Origin: Acanthosepion lycidas
Taxonomy: Eukaryota; Mollusca; Cephalopoda; Sepiida; Sepiidae
Direction of reading: 5' to 3'
Assembly: GCA_963932145.1 (NCBI GenBank)
Contig: OZ010593.1
Location: 35,726,413-35,790,412, forward strand
DNA length: 64,000 nt
The notes beneath the pieces were generated by a model. That model ran no database searches, was not told where the DNA came from, and saw only the letters and a program-made list of their open reading frames with translations. Below are positions 1 through 10,949 of this stretch, in pieces; within the stretch, counting starts at the first letter, position 1, and every line of letters starts with the position of its first letter. The position numbers and the translations under genes are program-made.

Positions 1-350
1 CCTTGCTTTTGAATCATTCCTAATGCTTTTAAATGTGTCGTAACTGTTATTTGATCAACTATTAATGATTCTACAAGTTCAACCTGCGGCTGACATGAGT
101 ATTCATGAAGTAATGCGTCCAGTTTTTCGTCTTCTAATTTTTTCGGTGCGCCAAAGCATTCTTTATCGTGAACATCAAAATCATTATTGCTGATGCGTCT
201 AAACCAATCTCTGCATGTTCGTTCCGACAGAACATAGTTGCCGTAAGTCTCAACAAGAATTCTGTGTGCTTCAGTTGCAGATTTCTTTTGAATAAAACAA
301 TGTAGTACAATTCCCCACGAATACACTTTATTTGGCACGAAATCCGACAT
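1..350 (-). CDS. Mos1-like mariner transposase, N-terminal part (runs off left edge)
   Basis: Reading the minus strand from the ATG at 350-348 gives 116 codons with no stop, open at the window edge. The protein starts MSDFVPNK, the opening typical of Mos1-type mariner transposases. It continues with the paired helix-turn-helix DNA-binding region, including YGNYVLSERTCRDWFRR, FDVHDKE and the KALGMIQK linker. This half of the enzyme binds the terminal inverted repeats; the DDD catalytic domain would lie outside the window. The absence of stops or frameshifts over 350 bases suggests a younger copy than the other transposases here, but activity cannot be judged. I did not identify its terminal repeat in 351-530. 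Confidence 0.85.
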   Translation of the reverse strand, partial: MSDFVPNKVYSWGIVLHCFIQKKSATEAHRILVETYGNYVLSERTCRDWFRRISNNDFDVHDKECFGAPKKLEDEKLDALLHEYSCQPQVELVESLIVDQITVTTHLKALGMIQKQ

Positions 351-525
351 GATTACACCTCCGAAAAACAAACTTGTTTACACTTCGACGAAATGACATA
401 CACTGAATTCTGAATTTCAAGTTTGTGTATACTAGTTCCTTATAGATGCGTTACCATCTGAAACTACATGCACGAGTTTCTGGGAACGTCATCTATGGGG
501 AAACAGCGATAACCTATTCAAGATG

Positions 526-526
<1 letters not shown>

Positions 527-604
<78 letters not shown>

Positions 605-620
605 GTATGTATGTATGTAT
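527..620. repeat. (TA)n array ending in (TATG)n
   Basis: About 75 bases of alternating TA, then four TATG units. Bases 351-526 and 621-890 hold nothing I recognise. Confidence 0.95.
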
Positions 621-889
621 ATTATAAATTAATTGATTTAAAATGTTTTCGCTACACAGTTCTAACCAAGTTTCAAAAATGGAAGCTGAAATCTTCGAAT
701 TTAATTTTGTAATTAAATTATACTGCTTATTTTTTTATGATAATCCTTTCATATTCACAAATATGTTTCTATATATTGCAAATGAATGAGGCAAGAACAG
801 CACTGTAACAGTGAGAATAATTTTATTTCAAAAATACTTTCCATCTCTGAAATCTTCATATATTTACACACATAAGTATATTCCTATAG

Positions 890-967
890 CCATATATGTA
901 TAAACACGTATGTACGCATACACATACACACACACACATATACATATATATATATGCAGACATTTAA

Positions 968-1042
<75 letters not shown>
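890..1042. repeat. Compound (CA)n/(TA)n microsatellite
   Basis: TA, CA and TA blocks alternate. The open frames here on both strands are simple-repeat artefacts. Confidence 0.95.
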
Positions 1043-1047
<5 letters not shown>

Positions 1048-1103
1048 GAATTCGGATTTTGCTCCTTCTGCCCAGACAAACACAAGTTCGAATTCTATCG
1101 AGT

Positions 1104-1160
1104 GCGTAATTATACTGTTTAATAAAAAAACAAGCGTAATTATACTGTTTAATAAAAAAA
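1104..1160. repeat. Two-copy direct repeat, 30-base unit
   Basis: The unit starting GCGTAATTATACTG occurs twice head to tail (1104-1133 and 1134-1160). Confidence 0.85.
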
Positions 1161-1195
1161 AGCGAAACGTCTGCTCAATACGAGTATCCATTAAA

Positions 1196-1198
<3 letters not shown>

Positions 1199-1268
<70 letters not shown>

Positions 1269-1272
1269 TATG
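1199..1272. repeat. (TA)n array
   Basis: About 65 bases of TA followed by a few TG units. Confidence 0.95.
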
Positions 1273-1394
1273 TGTGTGTGTTTGCATCATTGGATATTGA
1301 AATGTTTTTTGTTGCCCTATCCAAAAAAAATTGTCCTAATGAACAAGTATTTAACCTTGGGAAGGACCTCTTTATCAGCTTCAGAACATGATTC

Positions 1395-1398
<4 letters not shown>

Positions 1399-1488
<90 letters not shown>
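1399..1488. repeat. (TA)n-(TG)n compound microsatellite
   Basis: About 45 bases of TA run directly into about 40 bases of TG. Confidence 0.95.
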
Positions 1489-1490
<2 letters not shown>

Positions 1491-2100
1491 TGAGCTTGTA
1501 CTATTTTGTGTATTGCTAAGACTATTCAAGAAATATTTACGTATTTGTTGTTACTTAATCTGTCGCTTTGGCTCTTCGATAACTGATATTACATTTGGTT
1601 TTGATTCTCTAGCTAAGTTTTAAACTTGCTGCAAATGCATTTAATAATTTTCTCACATTCTGACCTTGTGCCAAACTATGGTAAGGCGAGTAAACATTTG
1701 TCCGTTTCTCAGTGACATTATGTTAAGATTTCTCTGTAATGTAACATAGGAATCGGTGTAGACACGTATCTACATAAGCATGTCTATTTTATTGTTTGAA
1801 ATAAATACATCATAAAAAGCTAAGGAACCAACCGCGTCTTCCGTGTGTCCAGCTGTTCTATCACGTTTTAAAGTTCAGAGATGATTTATGCTTTGGCTTT
1901 TGGCTTTATTGTCGTTCCATAGATTTAGTTTTTTGAGTTGCATTGTTTTTACGACGTTTGGTTAGAAAAGATATAAAAATCAGAGCAGAAACAAAACTGA
2001 GAGATGAGAACTGATATTTGAGTAAAGAAGAATAAAAAATAACGATTTTAAACCTAAAAACAATAGAGCGAAAAGGAATGCAAGGGAAGAACGCATCACG
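1489..2100. other. Unassigned AT-rich stretch
   Basis: No coding frame, RNA gene or recognisable repeat. Purine bias on the plus strand begins near 1960 and leads into the next feature. Confidence 0.5.
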
Positions 2101-2105
2101 AATAA

Positions 2106-2161
<56 letters not shown>

Positions 2162-2166
2162 CAGAA
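2101..2166 (+). repeat. (AAAG)n microsatellite
   Basis: About sixteen near-perfect AAAG units. Confidence 0.95.
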
Positions 2167-2473
2167 AAGAAAGAAAAATGTAGGCGAATGTAGCACTATG
2201 GATTTAACGAATATAGAATTTTGTAAAAGAATTAAAGAAAGAAGTGTAAAGGAGGAAAGATTCGAATCTGAGGAAAGATGAAGATGGTGAATTAGGAATT
2301 ATGAGAAGAAAATTAAAATTGGTTCGAAGAAGTAATAGAGAAAGAATGGCAAGGAATTAGAATGAAAGAAAACTAAAAATAAAACACCAATAAAAGGAAG
2401 AATGCATTTACAAATAAGCAAATAAACCAGTTGAATAAACGGATATAAGCATAACGGTAGAATATGTGAAAGA

Positions 2474-2589
2474 CTAAGAAAGAAAGAAAGAAAGAAAGAA
2501 AGGAAGGAAGAAAGAAAGGAAGGAAGGAAAAAAGAAAGAAAGGAAGAAAGAAAGAAAGGAAGGAAGGAAGAAAGAAAGGAAGGAAGGAG

Positions 2590-2630
<41 letters not shown>

Positions 2631-2873
2631 GAATGAATGAAGGAAGGAAGGAAGAAAGAAAGAAAGGAAGGAAGGAAGGAAGAAAGAAAGAAAGGAAGAA
2701 AGAAAGAAAGGAAGGAAGAAAGAAAGGAAGGAAGAAAGAAAGAAAGGAAGGAAGGAGGGAAGAAAGAAAGAAAGAAAGAAAGAAAGGAAGGAAGAAAGAA
2801 AGAAAGAAAGAAAGGAAGAAAGAAAGAAAGGAAGGAAGGAAGAAAGAAAGGAAGGAAGAAAGGAAGGAAGGAG

Positions 2874-2922
<49 letters not shown>

Positions 2923-2949
2923 GAAGGAAGAAAGAAAGAAAGAAAGAAA

Positions 2950-2982
<33 letters not shown>

Positions 2983-3173
2983 GAAGGAAGGAAGAAAGAA
3001 AAAAGAAAGAAAGAAAGAAAGGAAGGAAGGAAGGAAGAAAGAAAGAAAGAAAGAAAGAAAGGAAGGAAGGAGGGAAGAAAGAAAGAAAGAAAGAAAGGAA
3101 TGAATGAAGGAATGAAGGAAGGAAGGAAGGAAGGAAGAACGAAAGAAAGAAAGAATGAATGAATGAATGAAAT
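2474..3173 (+). repeat. 700-base (GAAA/GGAA)n polypurine array
   Basis: GAAA and GGAA tetramers alternate in an irregular pattern with a few GAAT and GGGA variants. Almost no pyrimidines occur on the plus strand until the GAATGAAT end at 3140-3170. Long open frames on both strands (Phe/Leu/Ser or Lys/Glu/Arg repeats) follow from the tetramer period and are not genes. Confidence 0.97.
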
Positions 3174-4257
3174 AAAGACAGAAAAATACAAAATGTGGGC
3201 ATATACGAAATAAGTGACGAAAAACACAGAAAAATATAGCAGGTAACTGAAAGTCTTAGAAAGAGTGAATGAATGAATGAATGAATGAAACCAAACATAC
3301 AAACAGTGAGTACATAAGTAAGTAAAAAGATCGGAAAATAAAGGGATAAGTAAAAGATTATAAGTGACAGAATGAAAGCATGAAAGTAACAAAAATAAAA
3401 GAGGTGAGCATATAAAATAAATAAATAAAAAGATAGAAAACTAAAGAGAGAATATAAGTGAATGGCGAAAAACGAATGAAAGAACGAATGAATGTACTTG
3501 ACATAGCACCATATAAAATATGAAATCAAATGAAAAGAAAGAAATTCAAATAAGAATTAAAAAAAAATGCAGATAAAATGTAGGGAGAAAGTAAGTAACT
3601 AACAAAACGATGCAAGAAAGTCTGTGCGTGGAATAAGAAAAGAAATGTGCAAAAAAACACACAACGAAACAATTCTCCCGTAACCCTGACAAAAGTAGCA
3701 AGGCGTCAAGTAACAATAATAAAGAATGAGTGAAAAGAAAGGATAGAAGGAAACGTTCAATTCTTTTTTTTTCTGTTTTGTATTAACCTTTCCACGACGA
3801 AAGCCGTAAACATCAGAAAGAAAGAACAAAAAGAAAAATGAGGGAAAGATTAACATGTGCACATTTAGACCGAGAAATAAGTGACTAAGAAAAAATGGCG
3901 ATTATCGGTAAGAATGGAGGGATGAAAAGGCCAGGAAAACGAATAAGGCAAAAGAAATCAAAAGTGAAACAAGAGAAGAATAATGCAATGGCAAATGGCA
4001 TATAAAATATGAGGAAGGGAAAGAGTTATGGGGCGTAACGTTATCATCGGCTCTTGTTTACCGTCATCGATCAGCGACAGAGTCAAAAATATTACAAGTG
4101 AAAGTGAAAGTGAAAGTACATTATCATACATCAGTTTTGTTGTGTAAGTGTGAGCGTATCACCGTATGGCTATATATGAGAAAAGGAAAAACCTTGTTTA
4201 TCTGTCAGTGGAAATATATACTTTTTAATGCGTTTTTGATGTACACATTCATATATA
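3174..4257. other. Purine-rich flank, no gene
   Basis: Plus-strand purine bias continues to about 4030 with scattered GAAT, GAAA and AAAT remnants, as if an old tetranucleotide array had decayed. Bases 4030-4257 hold nothing recognisable apart from a short GTGAAA repeat near 4098. Confidence 0.6.
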
Positions 4258-5041
4258 TAGGGTGCAATGGATAAATTTTCGACATTTTATATTTTTAGTT
4301 TCGTGCATGCGCGTTATTTGTTTTTTTTTTATTTTTGTCAACTGCGCAGTAATAGGCTCAGTTGGACACCGCCTGTGAGAAGATGAGAGCCATGACGTAG
4401 TTCACTCCGTCAGATATTTGCAAACAGCATGCTCTACTGCTTAGCATTCGCGCCAGAAACTCCAATATGAACATTTCAGAGTTTGATGGTGTCTGAGGAC
4501 AGTGCAGAGAATTTGGAAACAGTTGGATGAGTCTAATGATGATTACGAAGATATTTGGAGTGATCACTAGTAATGGCGACGTTATATCTCCATTAATCTT
4601 GCCACAGTACCACAGACACAACATGAAGGCCTACATCAAGTGCTTGAGGTGGTATTGCTGACCTGGGTCAAGAGGGTAGCTGCTGGAAGAACCTATGTCT
4701 TCCAACAGGAATCTGCACCATGACACACAAACAGGAGAACCCAGACATGGCTGTCAGACAATTTCTGCGGTCAAATCAGCACTTACATCTGGCTAGTTGA
4801 GTGAGAGACCAACAAAACTCCTTATAACACTAAAGATGAACTGAAGGCAAGGATTATGGCAGTGTTCACGAAATCTTCTGGAGGCCGTGGACGAAGCAAA
4901 TGGCGATTTTAGTGAATAAAATTTATTTTCAGTATTTCAAGATATTTGTGTGTAATTTTAGTAAATATGTTTGTAAAAATGAGATGTCAGTGTTATTGTC
5001 ATTTTTCCAAAATTAGACAACAATTTATCCATCGCACCATA
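4258..5041 (+). mobile_element. Decayed TIR-bounded mariner element
   Basis: The left end, TAGGGTGCAATGGATAAATT, is matched in inverse at the right end (5021-5041) with few mismatches, and TA sits at both outer edges, as expected for Tc1/mariner insertion. Inside, plus-strand frames give disrupted transposase pieces: AAGRTYVFQQ with ESAP (near 4675), then ETNKTPYNTKDELKARIM (near 4808) and LEAVDEANGDF (near 4882). These match the C-terminal half of DD34D-type mariner transposases. Several frameshifts and deletions, and a length of about 0.78 kb instead of about 1.3 kb, make it non-autonomous. Confidence 0.85.
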
Positions 5042-5063
5042 TACAAAACAGAAAAAAAATTGA

Positions 5064-5071
5064 TATATATG

Positions 5072-5108
<37 letters not shown>

Positions 5109-5140
5109 ATGTGTGTGTGTGCGGGTGTGTATGTATGTAA
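5064..5140. repeat. (TA)n-(TG)n compound microsatellite
   Basis: Short TA block then TG-rich block, directly beyond the right end of the mariner element. Confidence 0.9.
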
Positions 5141-5452
5141 TCACTTTAAACGTTATTTTTAGTAGATACCCTTATTTGATCTGACGTTCTACGAAGAGAA
5201 TCACCGATCAAGCAAGAGCCTTAAGTACAATAATTTTCCCTGGAAAGGAAAGAAAGAAAAATTAAATTACTTCCATAAAAATTTCGGCAAAAGTCGACGA
5301 ATGTCCAAATCCTGCCAGAGGTGACTTTTCATTTTAGTAAGATATCTTGAATATTCATGCTGATAAACGAAAATAAATATACTGTTTAAAATAAATTTTA
5401 CCTTCGTTTAAGTAATAAAAACGTCGGATTAATTAATAAGAAACATTATTTC

Positions 5453-5455
<3 letters not shown>
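5141..5455. other. Unassigned stretch
   Basis: Nothing recognisable on either strand. Confidence 0.5.
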
Positions 5456-5549
<94 letters not shown>

Positions 5550-5570
5550 AGTAAGTGTGTGTGTGTAACG
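5456..5570. repeat. (TA)n array with TG tail
   Basis: About 90 bases of uninterrupted TA, then a short TG run. Confidence 0.95.
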
Positions 5571-5722
5571 GTTCGATCCCGAAATGAAGAATTCTGCTGA
5601 TTCCATATATTGGGAACTGTTAAAAAATTTGAAACATTAATATCATTAAATTTGAAACATTCAAATTAAAAACAATACGTTTTTATCAAATTCATGACTA
5701 TTTCCTACCCCACCTCTCTCTC

Positions 5723-5723
<1 letters not shown>

Positions 5724-5802
<79 letters not shown>

Positions 5803-5912
5803 CAAATACATACAAACACACACACACGCAGGCACGCACGCAGGCACGCACGCAGGCACGCACGCACGCACGCAGGCACGCACGCACACACACACACATA
5901 TATATATATTCG
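5724..5912. repeat. (TA)n array plus CACGCAGG minisatellite
   Basis: About 70 bases of TA, a CA stretch, then CACGCACGCAGG-type units (5825-5885) with alternating CACG and CAGG, then CA and TA again. Confidence 0.93.
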
Positions 5913-6355
5913 CACGTGCGATTATATGTGAGCAAATATGCATAATATAGACATATCAAAAAGAGTTAAATATAGACAGAAAAATACATGCCTATTGAAG
6001 AAGGGTGCGAAAGCGTAGACATATGATACGTATATAGATATTCATACATATATGTATATTCTTTTGACAGTGATAAAACTCGCGCGCAGACGAGAAATAT
6101 ATTGCAGCATTGATGTTAAAAATTATATCACCGTACATAACAACGGCTCCTGAAGGCCATCATCTAAATCAAACTGTCTGAAATAAAAGAAAAGAAATGA
6201 TAAAAGCAAATAAATAAACTTTGCCCAGAAGCGGCAAATATTACACTTCTTTGTCTTGGTTGAACTGCTGTTACCCCTAACCTTGGCTTTTGAGATTTAT
6301 TACCAACTCTCAGAAAACTGCGCCCATATTACAATGGCTTCACCTCATAAAACAA
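5913..6355. other. Unassigned stretch
   Basis: No coding frame or repeat I can name. Confidence 0.5.
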
Positions 6356-6388
6356 TACACACACACACATACAAGCACGCATGCATTT

Positions 6389-6470
<82 letters not shown>
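6356..6470. repeat. (CA)n and (CT)n microsatellites
   Basis: Short CA run followed by about 70 bases of CT, directly abutting the MITE at 6471. Confidence 0.95.
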
Positions 6471-6471
<1 letters not shown>

Positions 6472-6567
6472 TAGGTTGGTGCAAAAATAATGACGTAATA
6501 ATGTCGTTTTTTGACGTATTTTTAAGGTCAAAAAACGACATCATTACGTCATTATTTTTGCACCAAC

Positions 6568-6571
<4 letters not shown>
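6471..6571. mobile_element. Palindromic mariner-type MITE, copy 1 (101 bp)
   Basis: Starts TTAGGTTGGTGCAAAA and ends with its inverse, flanked by TA on both sides (6469-6470, 6572-6573), inside a TA array. The 45-base arms pair with one mismatch around a short GACGTATTTTTAAGGTC centre. It is about 21 bases longer than the other four copies because both arms contain an extra 11 bases (ACGTAATAATG and its inverse). It has no coding capacity and would depend on a mariner transposase in trans. Confidence 0.92.
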
Positions 6572-6607
<36 letters not shown>

Positions 6608-6647
6608 TGAGTATATCAATATATTCAAAGAACGAGGGAAAAGTGTA

Positions 6648-6731
<84 letters not shown>
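6572..6731. repeat. (TA)n arrays
   Basis: Two TA arrays separated by about 45 bases of unique sequence. Confidence 0.95.
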
Positions 6732-6735
<4 letters not shown>

Positions 6736-7294
6736 TAATGGATTTCATTTTTCATTTTTTTTTAAACCCACATATTTTTAATTAATTCAAACTTTATTTC
6801 TAGTGTATATTCCTGTTTGAGTAGAGGCCCCCTTTTTAAAGAGTTTGTATTACGCCTACGAGAAAACATTTTTGCCTTCCGTAAAATAACTCTACTAGGC
6901 TATGACACTCTGTATTTTAGCGGTCTAAGTTATTCGACATCAGACAGACATTTGTCCTACAAGGGCGGGGGGAGACAGATTGGAAACTCTGTCGTGGTGC
7001 ACCCTTTCTTTATTAAGATTTCTCGAGTGTGCAGGCCAGTAGGGGTAATCCACTCCGTTTAAAAAACGGTTTACCTTCTCAAACCCACCTACCTACTATA
7101 AATAACGCTTGAAGCAGTTTAAGAAATGTTGGGAAAAAAATAAAATCCATTAATTCTTCAAAATTATTTTGTTTGCGTTTCGGAGACGAAATCAATCATA
7201 TACGGGCTTTCATAAATTTCTCCAACTAATAGTAACTTAAAATTCGAAAATGCTTCAAAATTGCATATAAAGATTTTACGATTGTGAATTTGCA
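6732..7294. other. Unassigned stretch
   Basis: A frame of 81 codons at 6817-7062 has no recognisable motif; nothing else is seen. A TATATAAAG-like box lies at 7263-7271. Confidence 0.45.
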
Positions 7295-7528
7295 ATGGAC
7301 AAAAATAAGGAATTATTGTCTTGCGATGGTTGTAACCGTGATATATGTTGTCGCCAAGAAACCAAAATTAAAGAAGGGTTTGATATTTATATCGGAGTTA
7401 AACAACTATTAGGTTTGGAAACAGACAATAGATGTTATGTAAATGTTTGTGTTGTCAATACCAAATGGAAGAATATCAGCCATAGAATTAACGAAAACTA
7501 TAGTATGCATATTGAACAACGACATTAA
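7295..7528 (+). CDS. Hypothetical small Cys-containing ORF, 77 aa
   Basis: I do not recognise this protein. It has a cluster of five cysteines near the N-terminus (CDGCNRDICC), no obvious signal peptide and no membrane segment. It is one of few frames here not made of simple repeats and not antisense to a transposon. A TATATAAAG-like box lies about 30 bases before the ATG, and AATAAA at 7546-7551 lies 18 bases after the stop. In AT-rich DNA both signals can arise by chance, and the TATA box would place the start of transcription almost on the ATG. Real expression is doubtful. Confidence 0.2.
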   Translation: MDKNKELLSCDGCNRDICCRQETKIKEGFDIYIGVKQLLGLETDNRCYVNVCVVNTKWKNISHRINENYSMHIEQRH

Positions 7529-7551
7529 AAGAAAAACTAACTATCAATAAA

Positions 7552-8141
7552 ATTCTATCATTGTTCGTAAAAAAATTGGAAGAACTTGGAAAACCTGCTG
7601 TTTTTTTTTGTTTTTGTTTTTTTATTTATTTATTATTTTTTTTTTGTCAGTTGGCAGAGAACAGAGTGCTTTAGAAAAAATACATAAGAGTTATTTTCAA
7701 AACTGCAGACGATAAGAAAGCCAACAGATTTGCAATGATCTTTCGGAGCAGCTCTAATGATAATAACAATAACGTTGTAGCAATTAGATTTTAACTAATT
7801 TAAACATTTTTTTCTAATAGTTTAAAATAACGTATAGTTTGTACTAATTTATCAAATAAAGATGATAAATTGAAATAGCCTAATTGAATATTAACCGGGG
7901 AGACTCAGAGTTCATTTTCCTTTGTGTGTTTTCACATTTAATGAAATATTTCTGTCACACATATACATCGGCCAAATATACCGAAAACTAAAAAGAATAT
8001 ATAAAATATTTGGACATTCATGGAACGTAAATTTAAAATCAAAAACACCCAATATCTTAATAATCCACAGAAAATCTCTTTGATGATAATCTCTATTATT
8101 CTAGTGTATATCTTGTCGTTGCGATGTGGATAAAAAAAAAA
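7552..8141. other. Unassigned AT-rich stretch
   Basis: T runs and AT-rich sequence leading into the minisatellite; no gene seen. Confidence 0.5.
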
Positions 8142-10427
8142 TTAGATATTTTATTTATTTATTGACTTGCAGTAGACATTTTATTTTTTTATTTTTTATT
8201 TATTAACTTGCAGTAAACATTATTTATTTTTTTTATTGACTTGCAATAGACATTTTATTTTATTTATTAACTTGCAGTAGACATTTTATTTTTTTTTATT
8301 TATTGACTTGCAGTAGACATATTTTTTTTTATTTATTGACTTGCAGTAAACATTTCATTTTTTTTATTTATTGACTTGCAGTAGACATTTTATTTTTTTA
8401 TTTATTGACTTGCAGTAGATATTTTATTTTTTATTTATTGACCTGCAGTAGACTTTTTATTCTTTTTTATTTATTGACTTGCAGTAGATATTTTATTTTT
8501 CTATTTATTGACTTGCAGTAGATATTTTATTTTTTATTTATTGACTTGCAGTAGACATTTTATTCTTTTTTATTTATTGACTTGCAGTAGATATTTCATT
8601 TTTCTATTTATTCACTTACAGTAGATATTTTTATTTATTTATTGACTTGATGTAGACATTATATTTTTTTATTTATTGACTTGCAGTAGACATTTTATTT
8701 TTATTATTTATTGACTAACAGTAGACATTTTTTTTATTGACTTGCAGCAGATATTTTTTTTTAATTTATTGATTGCAGTAGACATTTTATTTTATTTATT
8801 GACTTGCAGTTGACATTTTTTTATTTAATGACTTGCAGTAGACATTTTTTTAATTTATTGATTTGCAGTAGACATTTTATTTTTTTATTTATTGACTTGC
8901 AGTAGACATTTTATTTTTATTATTTATTGACTTGCAGTAGAGATTTTTTTATTGACTTGCAGCAGACATTTTTTTTTAATTTATTGATTGCAGTAGACAT
9001 TTTATTTTATTTATTGACTTGCAGTAGACCTTTTATTTTTTTATTTATTGACTTGCAGTAGACATTTTATTTTTATTATTTATTGACTTGCAGTAAACAT
9101 TTTTTTATTGACTTGCAGCAGACATTTTTTTTAATTTATTGATTGCAGTAGAGATTTTATTTTATTTATTGACTTGCAGTAGACATTTTATTTTTATTAT
9201 TTATTGACTTGCAGTAAACATTTTTTTATTGACTTGCAGCAGACATTTTTTTTAATTTATTGATTGCAGTAGAGATTTTATTTTATTTATTGACTTGGAG
9301 TAGACATTTTATTTTTATTTATTTACTTGCAATAGGCATTTTATTTTTTTTATTTATTGACTTGCAATAGGCATTTTATTTTTTTTATTTATTCACTTGC
9401 AGTAGATATTTTATTTTTTTATTTATTGACTTGCAGTAGACATTTTATTTTTTTATTTATTGACTTGCAGTAGACATTTCATTTTTTTATTTATTGACTT
9501 GCAGTAGATATTTTATTTTTTATTTATTGACCTGCAGTAGACATTTTATTCTTTTTATTTATTGAATTGCAGTAGATATTTTATTTTTTTTATTTATTGA
9601 CTTGGAGTAGATATTTTATTTTTTTATTTATTGACTTGCAGTAGACATTTTTTTTTAATTTATTGATTGCAGTAGACATTTTATTTTATTTATTGACTTG
9701 CAGTAGACATTTTATTTTTTTATTTATTGACTTGCAGTAGACATTTTATTTTTTTATTTATTGTCTTGCAGTAGACATTTTATTTTTTCTTATTTATTGA
9801 CTTGCAGTAAACATTTTATTTTTTTTATTTATTGACTTGCAACAGGCATTTTATTTTTTTTTATTTATTGACTTGCAGTAGATATTTTATTTTTTTTATT
9901 TTTGACTTGCAGTAGACATTTCATTTTTTTATTTATTGACTTGCAGTAGACATTTTATTTTTTTATTTATTGTCTTGCAGTAGACATTTTTTTTATTTAT
10001 TGACTTGCAGTAGATATTTTTTTTTATTTATTGACTTGCAGTAGACATTTTTATTTATTTATTGACTTGCTGTAGACATTTAATTTTTTATTTTTTGACT
10101 TGCAGTAGAAATTTTATTTTTTTTATTTATTGACTTGCAATAGACATTTTATTTTTTTATTTATTGACTTGCAGTAGATATTTTATTTTTTTATTTATTG
10201 ACTTGTAGTAGACATTTTATTTTTTTATTAATTGACTTGCAGTAGATATTTTATTTTCTATTTATTGACCTGCAGTAGACATTTTATTCTTTTTATTTAT
10301 TGACTTGCAGTAGACATTTTTTTTATTTATTGACTTGCAGTAGATATTTTATGTTTTTTATTTATTGACTTGCAGTAGACATTTTATTTTATTTTTATTT
10401 ATTGACTTGCAGTAGACATTTTATTTC
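8142..10427 (+). repeat. 2.3 kb minisatellite, ~34-base unit
   Basis: The unit is about TTTATTGACTTGCAGTAGAC followed by ATTTTATTTTTT. It repeats for 2.29 kb, so roughly 65-70 units by length. The T run varies in length, GACTTGCAGTAGACATT is the conserved core, and variants include TTGATTGCAG (deletion) and CAGCAGAC. Between about 8700 and 9310 the variants are ordered into a higher-order block of about 121 bases; two successive blocks start at 9064 and 9185. The plus strand is pyrimidine- and T-rich throughout. Confidence 0.97.
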
Positions 10428-10744
10428 AAACCTGTATTGATTCAAATTAAGGGAATATGAATAAAATGTAATGTGTCATTTGTTACTTTGTCATTTGTAA
10501 ATTCAATTTTAATTTCGATTCTGTTTACTTTATTTAGCCCTTATAATTTGCATCCCTAAATATTACAAATATAATGAAATGCTTTTAGAAAAGCACCCAT
10601 TTTCTATATCATTTCTCTGTTAAAAGAAACAAACAAGAAATCTACAAAACTAAACAAGAAAAGAAATTCTAAACAGCACAAAAATGAACACATAATATTA
10701 ATTGCAAAAGAATTTACAAAAGAAAGAACTAATTAAACATCAGA
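10428..10744. other. Unassigned stretch
   Basis: AT-rich with no recognisable feature. Confidence 0.5.
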
Positions 10745-10893
10745 AGACGAAATTCATCACGTAGAATGCCCCGAAAAATACATCGGGGAAACATCCTGAG
10801 AATTAAAGGAAGTATAACTGAACATAAAGATGACATAAAATTAAACATATTCAATGCATTGTTGTGCGAGCGAAATCTTATAACTTGTAAAAC
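10745..10893 (+). pseudogene. Penelope-like GIY-YIG endonuclease fragment
   Basis: The plus strand gives VECPEKYIGETS, then after a stop and a frameshift SITEHKDDIKL. CP-x-x-YIGET and the R/S-x-x-EHK block are the GIY-YIG endonuclease signature found at the C-terminus of Penelope-like retroelements, where the enzyme nicks target DNA. Only about 45 residues remain, so the copy is inactive. Confidence 0.7.
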
Positions 10894-10949
10894 TCCTTCT
10901 AAATAAAACTTAATTTAATTCAAACTAAATTGAATTGAAAGTGTCCATT

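Noticed and set aside
2373..3529. Minus-strand frames of 339 and 351 codons rich in Phe, Leu, Ser and Pro, and Lys/Glu/Arg frames on the plus strand
   Set aside because: They are produced by the GAAA/GGAA tetranucleotide array, which is stop-free in several frames at once.
5796..5890. CRISPR-like array in the CACGCAGG units
   Set aside because: Units are short and contiguous with no unique spacers; the window is eukaryotic. It is a minisatellite.
8142..10427. CRISPR-like array
   Set aside because: Units differ only by T-run length and point changes, without spacers; it is a minisatellite.
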